DNA from: Actinomycetospora lemnae
Lineage (GTDB): Bacteria > Actinomycetota > Actinomycetes > Mycobacteriales > Pseudonocardiaceae
DNA: 64,000 bases
Direction of reading: 5' to 3'
Assembly: GCF_028737315.1 (NCBI RefSeq)
Contig: NZ_JAQZAO010000003.1
Coordinates: 62,001 to 126,000, forward strand
Shown here: positions 1 to 8,087 of the stretch, one piece after another
Position numbering within the stretch: position 1 is the first letter of the stretch
How the letters are laid out: every line of letters begins with the position of its first letter
The notes under the pieces: generated by a model
Told to the model about the DNA's origin: nothing
Database searches by the model: none
What the model saw: the letters and a program-made list of their open reading frames with translations, nothing else
Position numbers and translations under genes: made by a program

Positions 1-1644
1 GGCCACCGCCTGCGCCGCCTGCTGCCCCCGCTGTGGTTCTTCGGGCTGCTCGCGGTGCCGGTGATGCTCTGGCACGGGTGGCCCGCGCAGGACGCCGACG
101 GCACGGTGACCTCGCCGCTGGTGTGGTCGGACCTCCTGTACTGGCTCTTCCCGCTCATCGACCCGCCCGGCAGCGACTGGGGCGCCGACGCCGTCATCGG
201 CCTCTGGTACATCCGCGCCTACCTCTGGTTCGTGCTGCTCACGCCCCTGATGCTGTGGGCCTTCCGCCGCCGCCCGCTCGTGGCGCTCGCCGTGCCCCTG
301 GTCGTGGTGGGTCTCGACGCCCTGGCCGGCTCACCGCTGGGGGAGTGGGGTGCCGCCGGCCCGGCGGTCGTCGACGGCGCCACCTTCGCCGCGTGCTGGA
401 TGCTCGGCTTCGCCCACCGCGAGGGCACCCTGCGGCGCCTCGCGCCGTGGATCTCCTCGTGCGCCGCGGTGGTGCTCGTCGCCGGCGGCCTGGTCTGGGC
501 GTTCACCCACCCCGCGGGCGACGACGGCGTCGACCTCAACGACATCCCGTTCGCCCAGGCGCTGGTCTCCTTCGGCGCGGTGCTGCTCGTGCTGCGGATG
601 AACCCGCAGGTCGCCTGGCTCGAGCGGGTCCCGGTGCTCGGGCGGCTGGTCACGGTGGTCAACGCCCGCGCGATCACGATCTACCTCTGGCACAACGTGG
701 CGATCGCCGTCGCGCCGCAGATCGGCGACCTGTTCGGCTGGGACTCCGAGGGCCAGCACTTCGCCATCGCGGTGTGGCTGATCGTCGTGGCGGTGCTCGC
801 GTTCGGCTGGGTCGAGGACCTGGCCGCGGGCCGCACGCTCTCGGTCCTGCCCGACGGGCGCGGCAACGCCCGTCCCGCCCAGCGCGCCGTCGTCGGTCCC
901 CGGCCGCCGGTGATCCCCACCGACGTCGAGAGCGGCGAGACCTCGGCGCTCTCCCAGGGCTCGCTGCGGGCCTTCCTCGGCCGGGTCGTCGGCGCCGCGC
1001 CGCCCGCCCCGCCGTCGGGTCCGGCCGACCGCGTCGTCGCCCGGCCCCGCCCTCGTCCGGCGCCGACGCACCGTGGCCCGGTCCCGTCGCCGCCGGCGGG
1101 GACACCGACGGCCGGGGCAGGACCGGGCACCGGTCGCTACACGCCCGTCCCGGCCGGGGCCGGTGCCGTTCCGGGTCCCGTCGCCGGACCGGTGGCGCGC
1201 CCACCGGCCCGGTCGACGGCGGGGACCGCACGTCCCGGGCGTCCCGGGCCGGCGCCGACCGGGGCGCCGCTGCCGGCGCCGCCGCCCCCGCTGCCCGCGC
1301 CGCCGCCCCGGGTGCCCTCGCCGACGCCCACGCCGGGCCGGGCCACCACGAGTCGTCCCGGGCCCCGCCCGACCCCGGCGCCGGGACGGCCGCCGTCCGG
1401 GCCCGCGTCGCCCCCGGACGGGCTCACCGCGCTCGTGCCGTCCGCGAGGGACGAGCCGGTGCTGTCGTTCGCCGAGGCCCGCCCGGGCCGCGTCGCCCGG
1501 TGTCCGACCCGCCCCGACGGACCGGCCGGCACCACTGGTCCGACGACGACGCGGACCGCTGACCGGCTTTCTTGTACACAAGAATCGACTCCGCTCGGTA
1601 GTTCGTCGCCATTGGGCCTTGTTCGCCCGCGACGTCTTCCCTAG
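1..1644 (+). CDS. Membrane acyltransferase (acyltransferase-3-like), 3' part
   Basis: Open in frame 1 from the first base to a TAG at 1642-1644, so the true start lies before the window. The visible N-terminal 280 residues form a series of hydrophobic helices ending in a conserved-looking helix (ITIYLWHNVAIAV) as in integral-membrane acyltransferase-3 proteins that O-acylate sugars or cell-wall polymers; substrate unknown. From about visible residue 283 the protein becomes a 250-residue tail rich in Pro, Ala, Gly and Arg, probably disordered and cytoplasmic. The last codons overlap the promoter and second operator of the downstream GntR gene, so the end of the tail may be recently extended. 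Family call moderate; the catalytic His region is outside the window. Confidence 0.7.
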   Translation, partial: GHRLRRLLPPLWFFGLLAVPVMLWHGWPAQDADGTVTSPLVWSDLLYWLFPLIDPPGSDWGADAVIGLWYIRAYLWFVLLTPLMLWAFRRRPLVALAVPLVVVGLDALAGSPLGEWGAAGPAVVDGATFAACWMLGFAHREGTLRRLAPWISSCAAVVLVAGGLVWAFTHPAGDDGVDLNDIPFAQALVSFGAVLLVLRMNPQVAWLERVPVLGRLVTVVNARAITIYLWHNVAIAVAPQIGDLFGWDSEGQHFAIAVWLIVVAVLAFGWVEDLAAGRTLSVLPDGRGNARPAQRAVVGPRPPVIPTDVESGETSALSQGSLRAFLGRVVGAAPPAPPSGPADRVVARPRPRPAPTHRGPVPSPPAGTPTAGAGPGTGRYTPVPAGAGAVPGPVAGPVARPPARSTAGTARPGRPGPAPTGAPLPAPPPPLPAPPPRVPSPTPTPGRATTSRPGPRPTPAPGRPPSGPASPPDGLTALVPSARDEPVLSFAEARPGRVARCPTRPDGPAGTTGPTTTRTADRLSCTQESTPLGSSSPLGLVRPRRLP

Positions 1645-1656
1645 CTTGTACACAGA
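1571..1656. promoter_or_regulatory. Two-copy operator for an FCD-type GntR regulator
   Basis: CTTGT-AC-ACAAG (1571-1582) is a perfect 5-bp-arm dyad with a 2-bp centre. A second copy starts at 1645 with the first ten bases identical (CTTGTACACA). The copies lie 74 bp apart start to start, about seven helical turns. The second copy covers the probable -10 and start of transcription of the GntR gene. Some FCD-group regulators bind TTGTNNACAA-like dyads, so negative autoregulation is the simplest reading (inference). Confidence 0.6.
1619..1647 (+). promoter_or_regulatory. Promoter of the GntR gene
   Basis: TTGTTC (1619-1624) and TAGCTT (1642-1647) are spaced 17 bp apart, about 27 bp before the GTG start. 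The -10 overlaps the second CTTGTACACA copy, which would allow repression by steric hindrance. Confidence 0.5.
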
Positions 1657-1673
1657 GCAAGGGGAGATGATCG

Positions 1674-2321
1674 GTGTCACAGTCGGCCACCCGCGTGCAC
1701 GCGGAGCTGCGCGGCGAGATCCTCGGCGGTCGCTGCGCACCGGGTTCCCGCCTGCGCGAGGAGGAGGTCGCCGAGCGCTTCGGCGTCAGCCGGACGCCGG
1801 TGCGGGAGGCGCTGCGCCGGCTCGAGGCCGACGGGCTCGTCGTCGTCACCCCGCGGCGGGGCGCGGAGGTCGTGCGCTGGCGTGATGACGACATCGCCGA
1901 GCTCGTGGAGCTGCGGGCGCTCCTCGAGGGACACGCGGCGCGGCGCGCGGCGATCGGTGGCGACGTCGACCTCGTCGCGCTGGGCGATCTGTGCGCACGC
2001 ATGGAGGCGCTCGCCGAGGCCCCCGACGGGCGCGCCGCCGACGAGATCACCCGCCTCAACATGGAGCTGCACCGCGCGGTACACCGCGCCGCCGGCCGGC
2101 TCCTGCCCGACCTGCTCGTCCGCCTCATCGACGTGCCGGTGGTGCGCCGGACGTTCCACACCTACTCGGAGGCCGAGCTGCGTCGCAGCTTCGGTCAGCA
2201 CCGCGAGCTCGTCGAGGCCCTCGCCGCCGGCGACGGCGACTGGGCGGCCGCGGTCATGCAGGCCCACATCCGGGCCGCGGGCGCCACGTTGCGCTCCTCG
2301 CGCGACCCCGACGGTCGCTGA
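1674..2321 (+). CDS. GntR-family transcriptional regulator, FCD (FadR-like) group
   Basis: 215 residues. An N-terminal winged helix (about residues 5-70) carries the GntR signature AERFGVSRTPVREALRRLEADG followed by the wing (VVTPRRGAEV). The C-terminal all-helical FCD ligand domain (80-210) has the expected metal-binding acidic/His pattern (NMELHRAVH and FGQHRELVEA). The GTG start follows AAGGGGAG at 7 bp spacing. FCD regulators sense small carboxylates such as lactate, malonate or sugar acids. The next two genes encode a DUF3311 protein and a carboxylate-type sodium symporter, so it probably controls that uptake pair and itself through the upstream operators. Ligand not predictable from sequence. 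Confidence 0.9.
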   Translation: MSQSATRVHAELRGEILGGRCAPGSRLREEEVAERFGVSRTPVREALRRLEADGLVVVTPRRGAEVVRWRDDDIAELVELRALLEGHAARRAAIGGDVDLVALGDLCARMEALAEAPDGRAADEITRLNMELHRAVHRAAGRLLPDLLVRLIDVPVVRRTFHTYSEAELRRSFGQHRELVEALAAGDGDWAAAVMQAHIRAAGATLRSSRDPDGR

Positions 2322-2368
2322 CCCACCGCGCGTTCCACCGCGCTACCGCCCACGACGACGGGAGCACC

Positions 2369-2683
2369 ATGGACCGACGACGACCCGATCAGACCGCGAC
2401 GCCGCCCGCGGAGGGCCCACCTCTGCGCGAACCCGTCCGATTCCCGTGGCTCTGGGTCGCCATGGGCGTCGTCGTGCTCGCGGGGGTGCCCCTCTACCTG
2501 CCGGCCGGGACCATCGAGCCGCTCGTGGGCGGCATCCCGTTCTGGCTGCTCATCAGCGTCGCCGCCACCCTCGCCTTCAGCGCGCTGACGTGCTGGGCGT
2601 GCCTGCGTGCCTGGAACCTTGCCGAGCCGGCCGAGGAGGCCGCGGCGGCGGCCCGTGAGCAGGACGCGGAGGTGCGCCCGTGA
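2369..2683 (+). CDS. DUF3311 small membrane protein, symporter partner
   Basis: 104 residues with two predicted membrane helices (about residues 28-48 and 58-80), a charged N-terminus and an Ala/Glu-rich C-terminus. Small DUF3311 proteins are typically encoded directly before sodium:solute symporters of the monocarboxylate (MctP) type. Here the stop TGA overlaps the symporter GTG by 4 bp, so the two are translationally coupled. The ATG at 2369 was chosen because it begins the recognisable family region; reading upstream in this frame would overlap the GntR gene. Exact role of the family is unknown; an accessory subunit of the transporter is likely. Confidence 0.8.
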   Translation: MDRRRPDQTATPPAEGPPLREPVRFPWLWVAMGVVVLAGVPLYLPAGTIEPLVGGIPFWLLISVAATLAFSALTCWACLRAWNLAEPAEEAAAAAREQDAEVRP

Positions 2684-4197
2684 ACGGCCTGAGCTTCTCC
2701 GGCACGAGCGGGGTCCTCGTGCTCGGCGCCTACGCCGTGGTCATGCTGGCCATCGGGTGGTGGGCCGGGCGCGGCACGACGTCGACGTCCGCCCGCAGCT
2801 ACTACCTCTCGGGCGGCGGCCTCGGCTTCGTCGCCCTGTTCTTCACGCTCTACGCGACGCAGTACAGCGGCAACTCGATCGTCGGTTACGCCCCCGAGGC
2901 GTACCGGTCGGGCTTCAGCTGGTGGCAGTCGGTCCCGTTCATGATCGCCGTCATCGCGGCGTACCTGCTGTTCGCGCCGCGCCTGTACGTCGTGGCGAAG
3001 CGGGAAGGGTTCATCACACCGACCGACTGGGTCCGGCACCGCTTCGGGTCGGGGAAGCTGACGATCCTCGTCGCGGTCCTCATGCTGTGGGGACTCGCCA
3101 ACTACCTGCTCGAGCAGCTCGTGGCCATGGGCCAGGGCATCGCCGGGCTGACCGGGACGACGATCCCCTACGAGGTCGGCGTCATCGCGTTCGTGCTCGT
3201 CATGCTCGTCTACTCCTGGTCGGGCGGGATGCGTGCCGTCGCGCTCACCGACGTCATGCAGGGCATCGCGCTGCTCGTCGGGATCGGCGTGCTGCTCTTC
3301 GGTGCGCTCTACCTCGTCGGCGGCGACCTCGGTGGTGTCACCGCGGCCCTGGCCCAGACCGACCCGGAGAAGGTCGCGGTACCGGAGACGGCGACGTCGG
3401 TGGAATGGCTGTCGATGATCGTGATGATCGGCCTCGGCGCCGCGGTCTACCCGCACGCGATCCAGCGCATCTACGCCGCCCGCAGTGAGCGCACGCTCAA
3501 GCGCTCGCTGGCCGTGATGGCGTGGATGCCGTTGCTGACGACGGCGGTCGTGTTCGTGGTCGGGATCGTCGGGACCCAGCTCTTCCCCGGACTCTCCGAG
3601 GACGACTCCGAGCAGCTGGTCGGCATGATCGCCAACCAGGTCGCCGGCATCAACGTCGTCTTCTACCTCATGATGATCCTGCTGTTCGGCGGGGTCGTCG
3701 CGGCCATCGTCTCCACCGCCGACTCGGCGCTGCTGGCGTTCTCGTCGGTCGTCTCCCGGGACATCTACGGGCGCCACATCGCGCCGGACGCGTCGGAGAA
3801 GCGGCAGGTGCTCGTCGGGAAGGTCGCGGGCGTCGTCGCCGTCGCGATCCTCCTCGTCCTCGCGTGGAACCCGCCCGGGACGCTGTACGAGATCTTCGTG
3901 CTGAAGTTCGAACTGATCGTGCAGCTCGCGCCGGTGTTCATGCTCGGGCTCTACTGGCGGCGGATGGCCGCCGGCCCGGCGTTCTGGGGGATGCTCGCCG
4001 GGGCGCTCCTCTCCGGCGGGCTGACCGTCGCGGGTGTCGACGACTTCGGCGGCGTGCCCGGCGGGCTCGTCGGCCTCGCGGTCAACGTCCTCATCTGCGT
4101 GGTCGGGTCGCTGATGGTGGGGCGTCCCGACGACGGCCCCGACGAGGACCCGCTGGCGGCGGAGCCGGCGAGGGCGGGCGCGGCCTCGTCGGCCTGA
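2680..4197 (+). CDS. Sodium:solute symporter (SSS family), monocarboxylate type
   Basis: 505 residues with about 13 membrane helices. SSS features include the N-terminal SYYLSGGGLGF segment, an early YATQYSGNSIVG helix and the sodium-site helix around residues 345-360 (STADSALLAFSSVVSRDIYG). Length and pairing with DUF3311 match actinobacterial carboxylate symporters related to MctP. It would import a small organic acid with Na+ across the cytoplasmic membrane. GTG start overlaps the previous stop. Likely in one operon with the GntR regulator 5' of it. The exact substrate is not evident; acetate, pyruvate and lactate are the usual ones in the family. Confidence 0.88.
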   Translation: MNGLSFSGTSGVLVLGAYAVVMLAIGWWAGRGTTSTSARSYYLSGGGLGFVALFFTLYATQYSGNSIVGYAPEAYRSGFSWWQSVPFMIAVIAAYLLFAPRLYVVAKREGFITPTDWVRHRFGSGKLTILVAVLMLWGLANYLLEQLVAMGQGIAGLTGTTIPYEVGVIAFVLVMLVYSWSGGMRAVALTDVMQGIALLVGIGVLLFGALYLVGGDLGGVTAALAQTDPEKVAVPETATSVEWLSMIVMIGLGAAVYPHAIQRIYAARSERTLKRSLAVMAWMPLLTTAVVFVVGIVGTQLFPGLSEDDSEQLVGMIANQVAGINVVFYLMMILLFGGVVAAIVSTADSALLAFSSVVSRDIYGRHIAPDASEKRQVLVGKVAGVVAVAILLVLAWNPPGTLYEIFVLKFELIVQLAPVFMLGLYWRRMAAGPAFWGMLAGALLSGGLTVAGVDDFGGVPGGLVGLAVNVLICVVGSLMVGRPDDGPDEDPLAAEPARAGAASSA

Positions 4198-4300
4198 CCC
4201 GGGCTTCCCCGCCGGGTGCCCGTGCTCAACTCACCCGGACCCGACGTGCTCGCCGTCCCGGTGGGCAACGGACCTGCTCCCAGCTCCGATCAGGCGCGCC

Positions 4301-4331
4301 TTGACCTCGACCGTCGTCGAGTTCCTAGCGT
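4301..4331 (+). promoter_or_regulatory. MerR-type promoter (19-bp spacer with central dyad)
   Basis: TTGACC (4301-4306) and TAGCGT (4326-4331) are separated by 19 bp. The spacer carries the perfect dyad CTCGAC-CGTC-GTCGAG (4306-4321). A long 19-bp spacer with a centred dyad is the hallmark of MerR/SoxR-family controlled promoters. The same geometry recurs before the SDR gene at 43244. Confidence 0.6.
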
Positions 4332-4364
4332 CCCGGTCGGTCCACGGCGGAAGGAGCAGAGACC

Positions 4365-4637
4365 GTGATCGTCACCGTCGCCCGGGTCACCGACCCCGAT
4401 CGGTTCCTGGAGATCTTCGAGACCGTCGGCGTGGAGAAGCGGCGACAGCACGGCTGCCGCGCCGCCCGTGCCTACGTCGATCCCGACGACCCGCACCGGA
4501 TGTGGTCCGTCTTCGACTGGGACCAGGAGGACTACGACGGGTTCCTCGCGGACCCGGCGATCCCGGCCATCGCCCGCGAGCTCGGACTCCAGGGCCCACC
4601 CGTCCACGTCGTCCCGGCGCGTCAGCTCGAGGCCTGA
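4365..4637 (+). CDS. Small ABM-like (dimeric alpha/beta barrel) protein
   Basis: 90 residues, GTG start after AAGGAG. The sequence begins with a beta strand (MIVTVARVTDPDRFLEIFE), continues with an HGCRAARAYVDPDDPHRMWSVFDW core and ends with a PAIPAIARELG helix. This is the layout of the antibiotic-biosynthesis-monooxygenase-like ferredoxin-fold proteins, which act as dimers on small aromatics or as stress proteins. No catalytic residue can be named. Monocistronic, behind a promoter of MerR geometry, which suggests induction by a redox or electrophile signal. A hairpin CCGGCC-TTC-GGCCGG at 4769-4783 may end the transcript. Confidence 0.65.
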   Translation: MIVTVARVTDPDRFLEIFETVGVEKRRQHGCRAARAYVDPDDPHRMWSVFDWDQEDYDGFLADPAIPAIARELGLQGPPVHVVPARQLEA

Positions 4638-4695
4638 CGGGCGACCTGCTCGGAAAGCCAGCGGACCGCCTCCGACACAGCGTGTATCGAGCCGT

Positions 4696-4712
4696 CTTCT
4701 GACGGTCAGAAG
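4696..4712. promoter_or_regulatory. 17-bp palindrome upstream of DUF4386 gene (candidate operator)
   Basis: CTTCTGAC-G-GTCAGAAG is a perfect 8-bp-arm inverted repeat with a single central base. It lies about 155 bp before the DUF4386 start and 60 bp after the preceding gene. Length and symmetry are those of a dimeric repressor operator; no cognate regulator gene is adjacent. Confidence 0.4.
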
Positions 4713-4768
4713 CCTGAGCGGTGGGCAACCGCGCAGACACCCTCCGCACGTCTCAGTGTGGCTTCTCG

Positions 4769-4783
4769 CCGGCCTTCGGCCGG
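4769..4783 (+). terminator. GC-rich hairpin, possible terminator
   Basis: CCGGCC-TTC-GGCCGG forms a 6-bp perfect stem with a 3-nt loop, 130 bp after the small ABM-like gene. No T-tract follows, which is usual in this GC range. Confidence 0.35.
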
Positions 4784-4866
4784 ACGGTGGCTAGGCACGC
4801 CGTCCACTGAGCGGGACCTTGACGTCCCGTGCGCGAACACGGAGTGCTGCACCGGGAAGGGCGATC

Positions 4867-5595
4867 ATGACCACAACCGTTCCTCGGGATACGACCGAAC
4901 AGCCGCCGAGAAATGCGCGCAAGGTCGCCAGTCTGACGGGCTGGTTGATGGTGATCACCTTTGCCACGTCGATACCGGCGTACTTCGTCTTCTACGCCCC
5001 TCTGAGGGAGGCTCCTGAGTCCATCTCGGGGTCCGGGTTCGATCCCACGGCAAGTGTTGCGTCGGGCGCTCTGCTCGAGCTCATCCTGATCGTGGCCAAC
5101 GTCGGCACAGCTGTCGTGCCTTACGTGATCTTCAGGCGATACAGCGAAGGCCTCGCGCTGAGCTACGTTGCTGCCCGCCTGGTCGAGGCCATCTTCATCG
5201 CCATCGGCATCGTCAGCGCACTGACGTTCATCTTCATGCGACAGGAAGGCGCTGCAGTTGCGGACCCAGGCCTGGGACTGGTCTTCGCGGCGATCTATGA
5301 TCGCGCCTTCTTGATGGGCCCAGGAATCTTCGCGGGCGTCGCGAACGGCATGATCCTCGGCTTCCTCATGTTCCGGTCAGGACTGGTTCCGAAGGGACTG
5401 GCAGTGGTGGGACTGATCGGGGGCCCGCTGCTCGTCCTGTCGAGTGTGGCCGTCATGTTCGACGTGATCGACCGCGGCGGTACCGTGCAGGGCCTGGCGA
5501 CCATCCCCGAGTTCATCTGGGAGCTGTCGTTCGGCGTGTACCTCATCGTCAGAGGTTTCAAGACCGTACCGACGCCGGTCGCGGACAGCCGCTGA
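4867..5595 (+). CDS. DUF4386 family membrane protein
   Basis: 242 residues with six to seven membrane helices, beginning at ARKVASLTGWLMVITFATSIPAYFVFY (about 18-44) and ending with the helix before the short polar C-terminus. The internal arrangement (ELILIVANVGTAVVPYVIF, then RLVEAIFIAIGIVSALT) fits the DUF4386 family of unknown function. ATG start after GGGAAGGG. Base composition is clearly lower in G+C (near 60% in the lines inspected) than its neighbours, and codons ending in A/T are more frequent, a sign of later acquisition. A palindrome at 4696-4712 may be its operator. No function can be assigned. Confidence 0.75.
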   Translation: MTTTVPRDTTEQPPRNARKVASLTGWLMVITFATSIPAYFVFYAPLREAPESISGSGFDPTASVASGALLELILIVANVGTAVVPYVIFRRYSEGLALSYVAARLVEAIFIAIGIVSALTFIFMRQEGAAVADPGLGLVFAAIYDRAFLMGPGIFAGVANGMILGFLMFRSGLVPKGLAVVGLIGGPLLVLSSVAVMFDVIDRGGTVQGLATIPEFIWELSFGVYLIVRGFKTVPTPVADSR

Positions 5596-5627
5596 CCGAA
5601 CGACTGACCTGTGACGACGCCGCCGGT

Positions 5628-6548
5628 TCAGTAGTACCAGGGGAACGGGCTCCAGTCGGGTGCGCGCTTCTGCAGGAAGGCGTCCTTGCCCTCGGTGGCC
5701 TCGTCGGTCATGTACGCGAGGCGGGTCGTCTCGCCGGCGAAGAGCTGCTGGCCGACGAGGCCGTCGTCGGGGAGGTTGAACGCGTACTTGAGCATCCGCT
5801 GCGCCTGCGGTGACTTGCCGAGGATCTCGCGCGCCCACTGGATCGCCGTCGTCTCGAGCTCGGCGTGCGGGACGGCCTCGTTCACCGCGCCCATCGCGTG
5901 CATCTGCTCGGCGGTGTAGGTCCGGCCCAGGAAGAAGATCTCGCGGGCGAACTTCTGGCCGACCGCGCGGGCCAGGTACGCCGACCCGAAGGCCGCGTCG
6001 AAGCTCCCGACGTCGGCGTCGGTCTGCTTGAACCGCGCGTGCTCGGCGCTCGCCAGCGTCAGGTCGGCCACGGCGTGCAGCGAGTGCCCGCCGCCCGCCG
6101 CCCAGCCGTTGACGACCGCGATGACGACCTTCGGCATGAACCGGATGAGCCGCTGGCACTCGAGGATGTGCAGTCGCCCGGCGCGGCCCTTCTCGTCCGC
6201 GGACACCTCGGTCTCGGACTCCGCGTACTGGTAGCCCGTGCGCCCGCGGATGCGCTGGTCACCGCCGGAGCAGAAGGCGTGCCCGCCGTCCTTCGTCGAC
6301 GGCCCGTTGCCCGTCAGCAGCACGACGCCGACGTCGGCGCTGGTGCGGGCGTGCTCGAGGGCGGACGCCAGCTCGTCGACGGTGTGGGGGCGGAAGGCGT
6401 TGCGGACCTCCGGCCGGTCGAACGCGATCCGCACGCAGCCCAGCTCGACGTGGCGGTGGTAGGTGATGTCGGTGAAGTCGCTGACGTCGGGGCCCGGCAC
6501 CTCCCGCCACGCGGTCGGGTCGAAGAGCGGGGCGTCGGTGTCGACCAT
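5628..6548 (-). CDS. menB: 1,4-dihydroxy-2-naphthoyl-CoA synthase
   Basis: 306 residues, crotonase fold. MenB converts o-succinylbenzoyl-CoA to DHNA-CoA by intramolecular Claisen (Dieckmann-type) ring closure in menaquinone synthesis. Diagnostic segments are RPEVRNAFRPHTVDEL, the oxyanion-hole region HAFCSGGDQRIRG, GWAAGGGHSLH and the active-site segment TDADVGSFDAAFGSAYLAR; the protein ends SPFPWYY, as MenB enzymes do. Length agrees with the actinobacterial enzymes. The ATG at 6548 is preceded by a TAGGCT -10-like element at a distance that would give a nearly leaderless mRNA. menE and menC lie 7 kb away, so the pathway is split here. Confidence 0.96.
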   Translation of the reverse strand: MVDTDAPLFDPTAWREVPGPDVSDFTDITYHRHVELGCVRIAFDRPEVRNAFRPHTVDELASALEHARTSADVGVVLLTGNGPSTKDGGHAFCSGGDQRIRGRTGYQYAESETEVSADEKGRAGRLHILECQRLIRFMPKVVIAVVNGWAAGGGHSLHAVADLTLASAEHARFKQTDADVGSFDAAFGSAYLARAVGQKFAREIFFLGRTYTAEQMHAMGAVNEAVPHAELETTAIQWAREILGKSPQAQRMLKYAFNLPDDGLVGQQLFAGETTRLAYMTDEATEGKDAFLQKRAPDWSPFPWYY

Positions 6549-6645
6549 GGGCCGGGAGCCTAGGAGGTGCGCCCGAGGCGGGCCCGGTGGTTGCTGAGGC
6601 GGTCTCAGCGTCCAGCGCCGTCACTGTCGGGGGTGCGGTCTACGT

Positions 6646-6661
6646 TCGAACACATGAGCGA
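6646..6661. promoter_or_regulatory. Weak LexA/SOS-box-like site over the HNH gene start
   Basis: TCGAAC-ACAT-GAGCGA matches the actinobacterial SOS box TCGAAC-N4-GTTCGA perfectly in the left half and at four of six positions in the right half. It overlaps the ATG at 6654. 13E12-family genes in mycobacteria are known LexA targets. Confidence 0.35.
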
Positions 6662-7994
6662 AGACGTGGTCGGGCCGGCGGAGCGCGAGGCGCTCGACCG
6701 CGCTCGGCGACGTCTGGTCGCGTCCCGGTGCGAGTACTACCGGCGGCTCGAGGACATCGCCGAGCTCGACCGGCTCGGCGTCGCCCTGCAGACCGGCGAC
6801 CGTGTCGTCGACCGGCTCGTGGGTGATCTGGGGCTGGTCGACCGGGCCGAGGCGAAGCGGTGGGTCGACGAGGCCGAGGACCTCGTGCCCCGTCGGTCGC
6901 TGCAGGGCGAGCTGCTGCCGCCGCGCTATCCGTGCACGGCGGTCGCGCTGGCCGAGGGGCGGACCGGCCCGGAGCAGGTGGCGGTCATCCGGCGGACGAT
7001 GGCGCGGCTGGGGCGGCTGGAGGCCATCTCGGTCGTCGACCTCGCCGAGTGCGAGCGAATCCTGGCCGAGGCGGCGACGGGGCTGCCGCCGCGGATGCTG
7101 CGCACGGTCGCCGAGCGGCTGATCGCGGAGTTCGACCCCGACGGGGTCGCTCCGCCGGACGACGCCGACCGGTTCGACGAGCTCCGCCTGGTGCGCCGCA
7201 GGGACGGGTCGTTGGCCATCAAGGGCCGCATCCAGGACCCGCTCGACGCCGAGACGATCGTCGAGGTGTTCGACGTGCTGTCCACCCCGGCCGGTGCCCA
7301 CGACGACCGTGACCTGCCGCGACGCCACGCCGACGCCCTCAAGGACCTCGCGCAGAACGCCCTCGGCGCCACCGGCCTGGCCGCCGACGCCCGTCCCGAG
7401 GGTGAGGGTCCCTCAGAGGCCGCCGGCGCCGACGCCGACGAGGTCGACCCGACGCAGCAGGCACCGATCCCCGAGCCGCGCGGTCCCCGATCGTCCCGGG
7501 AGCCGGCCGGAGCCGGTCGGGCGCTCCTGACGATCACCATCGACCACCGCTGGCTCGGCGCGGCGATCGGGCACGGCACGCTGGACTCCGGCGTCGCGGT
7601 CGACGTCGACACCGTGCGTCGGTGGGCGTGCGACGCCGGGATCGTCCCCATGGTCCTCGGCAGCCGCTCCGAGCCCCTCGACGTCGGGCGGCTGTCGTAC
7701 ACCGTCCCCGAGGCCATCCGCCGGGCGCTCGTCGTCCGCGACGGAGGCTGTGCGTTCCCCGGCTGCACCCGACGCCCACGGCGCTGCCACGCCCACCACG
7801 TCGACCACTGGCAGGACGGCGGCAAGACGGCGCTGGACAACCTGACCCTGCTCTGCCGGTTCCACCACCAGCTCGTCCACCACGGGCACTGGACCGTGGC
7901 GATCGTCGACGGACTGCCCTGGTTCACGCCGCCGAGCTGGATCGACCCGGAACGACAACCCCGGCTCGGAGGACGAGCACGCGTCGCTGCCTGA
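6654..7994 (+). CDS. HNH endonuclease, DUF222 (13E12 repeat family)
   Basis: 446 residues. The N-terminal DUF222 region (about 1-290) is helical and acidic (ALDRARRRLVASRCEYYRRLEDIAEL). A C-terminal HNH zinc/nuclease module (about 360-420) has CAFPGC, then HAHHVDHWQDGG, N in LDNLTLLC and the final CRFHHQLVHH. All metal and catalytic positions look intact. These genes occur in many copies in actinobacterial genomes and resemble stand-alone mobile nucleases; the function is not established. The ATG start follows TACGTTCGAACAC, part of a degenerate SOS box. The 350 residues before the HNH core are typical for the family. Confidence 0.9.
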   Translation: MSEDVVGPAEREALDRARRRLVASRCEYYRRLEDIAELDRLGVALQTGDRVVDRLVGDLGLVDRAEAKRWVDEAEDLVPRRSLQGELLPPRYPCTAVALAEGRTGPEQVAVIRRTMARLGRLEAISVVDLAECERILAEAATGLPPRMLRTVAERLIAEFDPDGVAPPDDADRFDELRLVRRRDGSLAIKGRIQDPLDAETIVEVFDVLSTPAGAHDDRDLPRRHADALKDLAQNALGATGLAADARPEGEGPSEAAGADADEVDPTQQAPIPEPRGPRSSREPAGAGRALLTITIDHRWLGAAIGHGTLDSGVAVDVDTVRRWACDAGIVPMVLGSRSEPLDVGRLSYTVPEAIRRALVVRDGGCAFPGCTRRPRRCHAHHVDHWQDGGKTALDNLTLLCRFHHQLVHHGHWTVAIVDGLPWFTPPSWIDPERQPRLGGRARVAA

Positions 7995-8056
7995 CCCGAG
8001 CCCGGTGGGCCTACGGAGACCCGCGGGTGCGGGCGTTGTTCACCACTGTCGAAACA

Positions 8057-8086
8057 TTGACACTCGTGTCGACCAGGCCCTACCTT
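8057..8086 (+). promoter_or_regulatory. Sigma-70-type promoter of the aromatic-acid operon
   Basis: Consensus TTGACA (8057-8062) and TACCTT (8081-8086) with an 18-bp spacer. Two TGTCGA copies (8047-8052 and 8067-8072) flank the -35, the second lying in the spacer. Transcription would start around 8093, inside the following perfect hairpin. Confidence 0.6.
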
Positions 8087-8087
8087 T

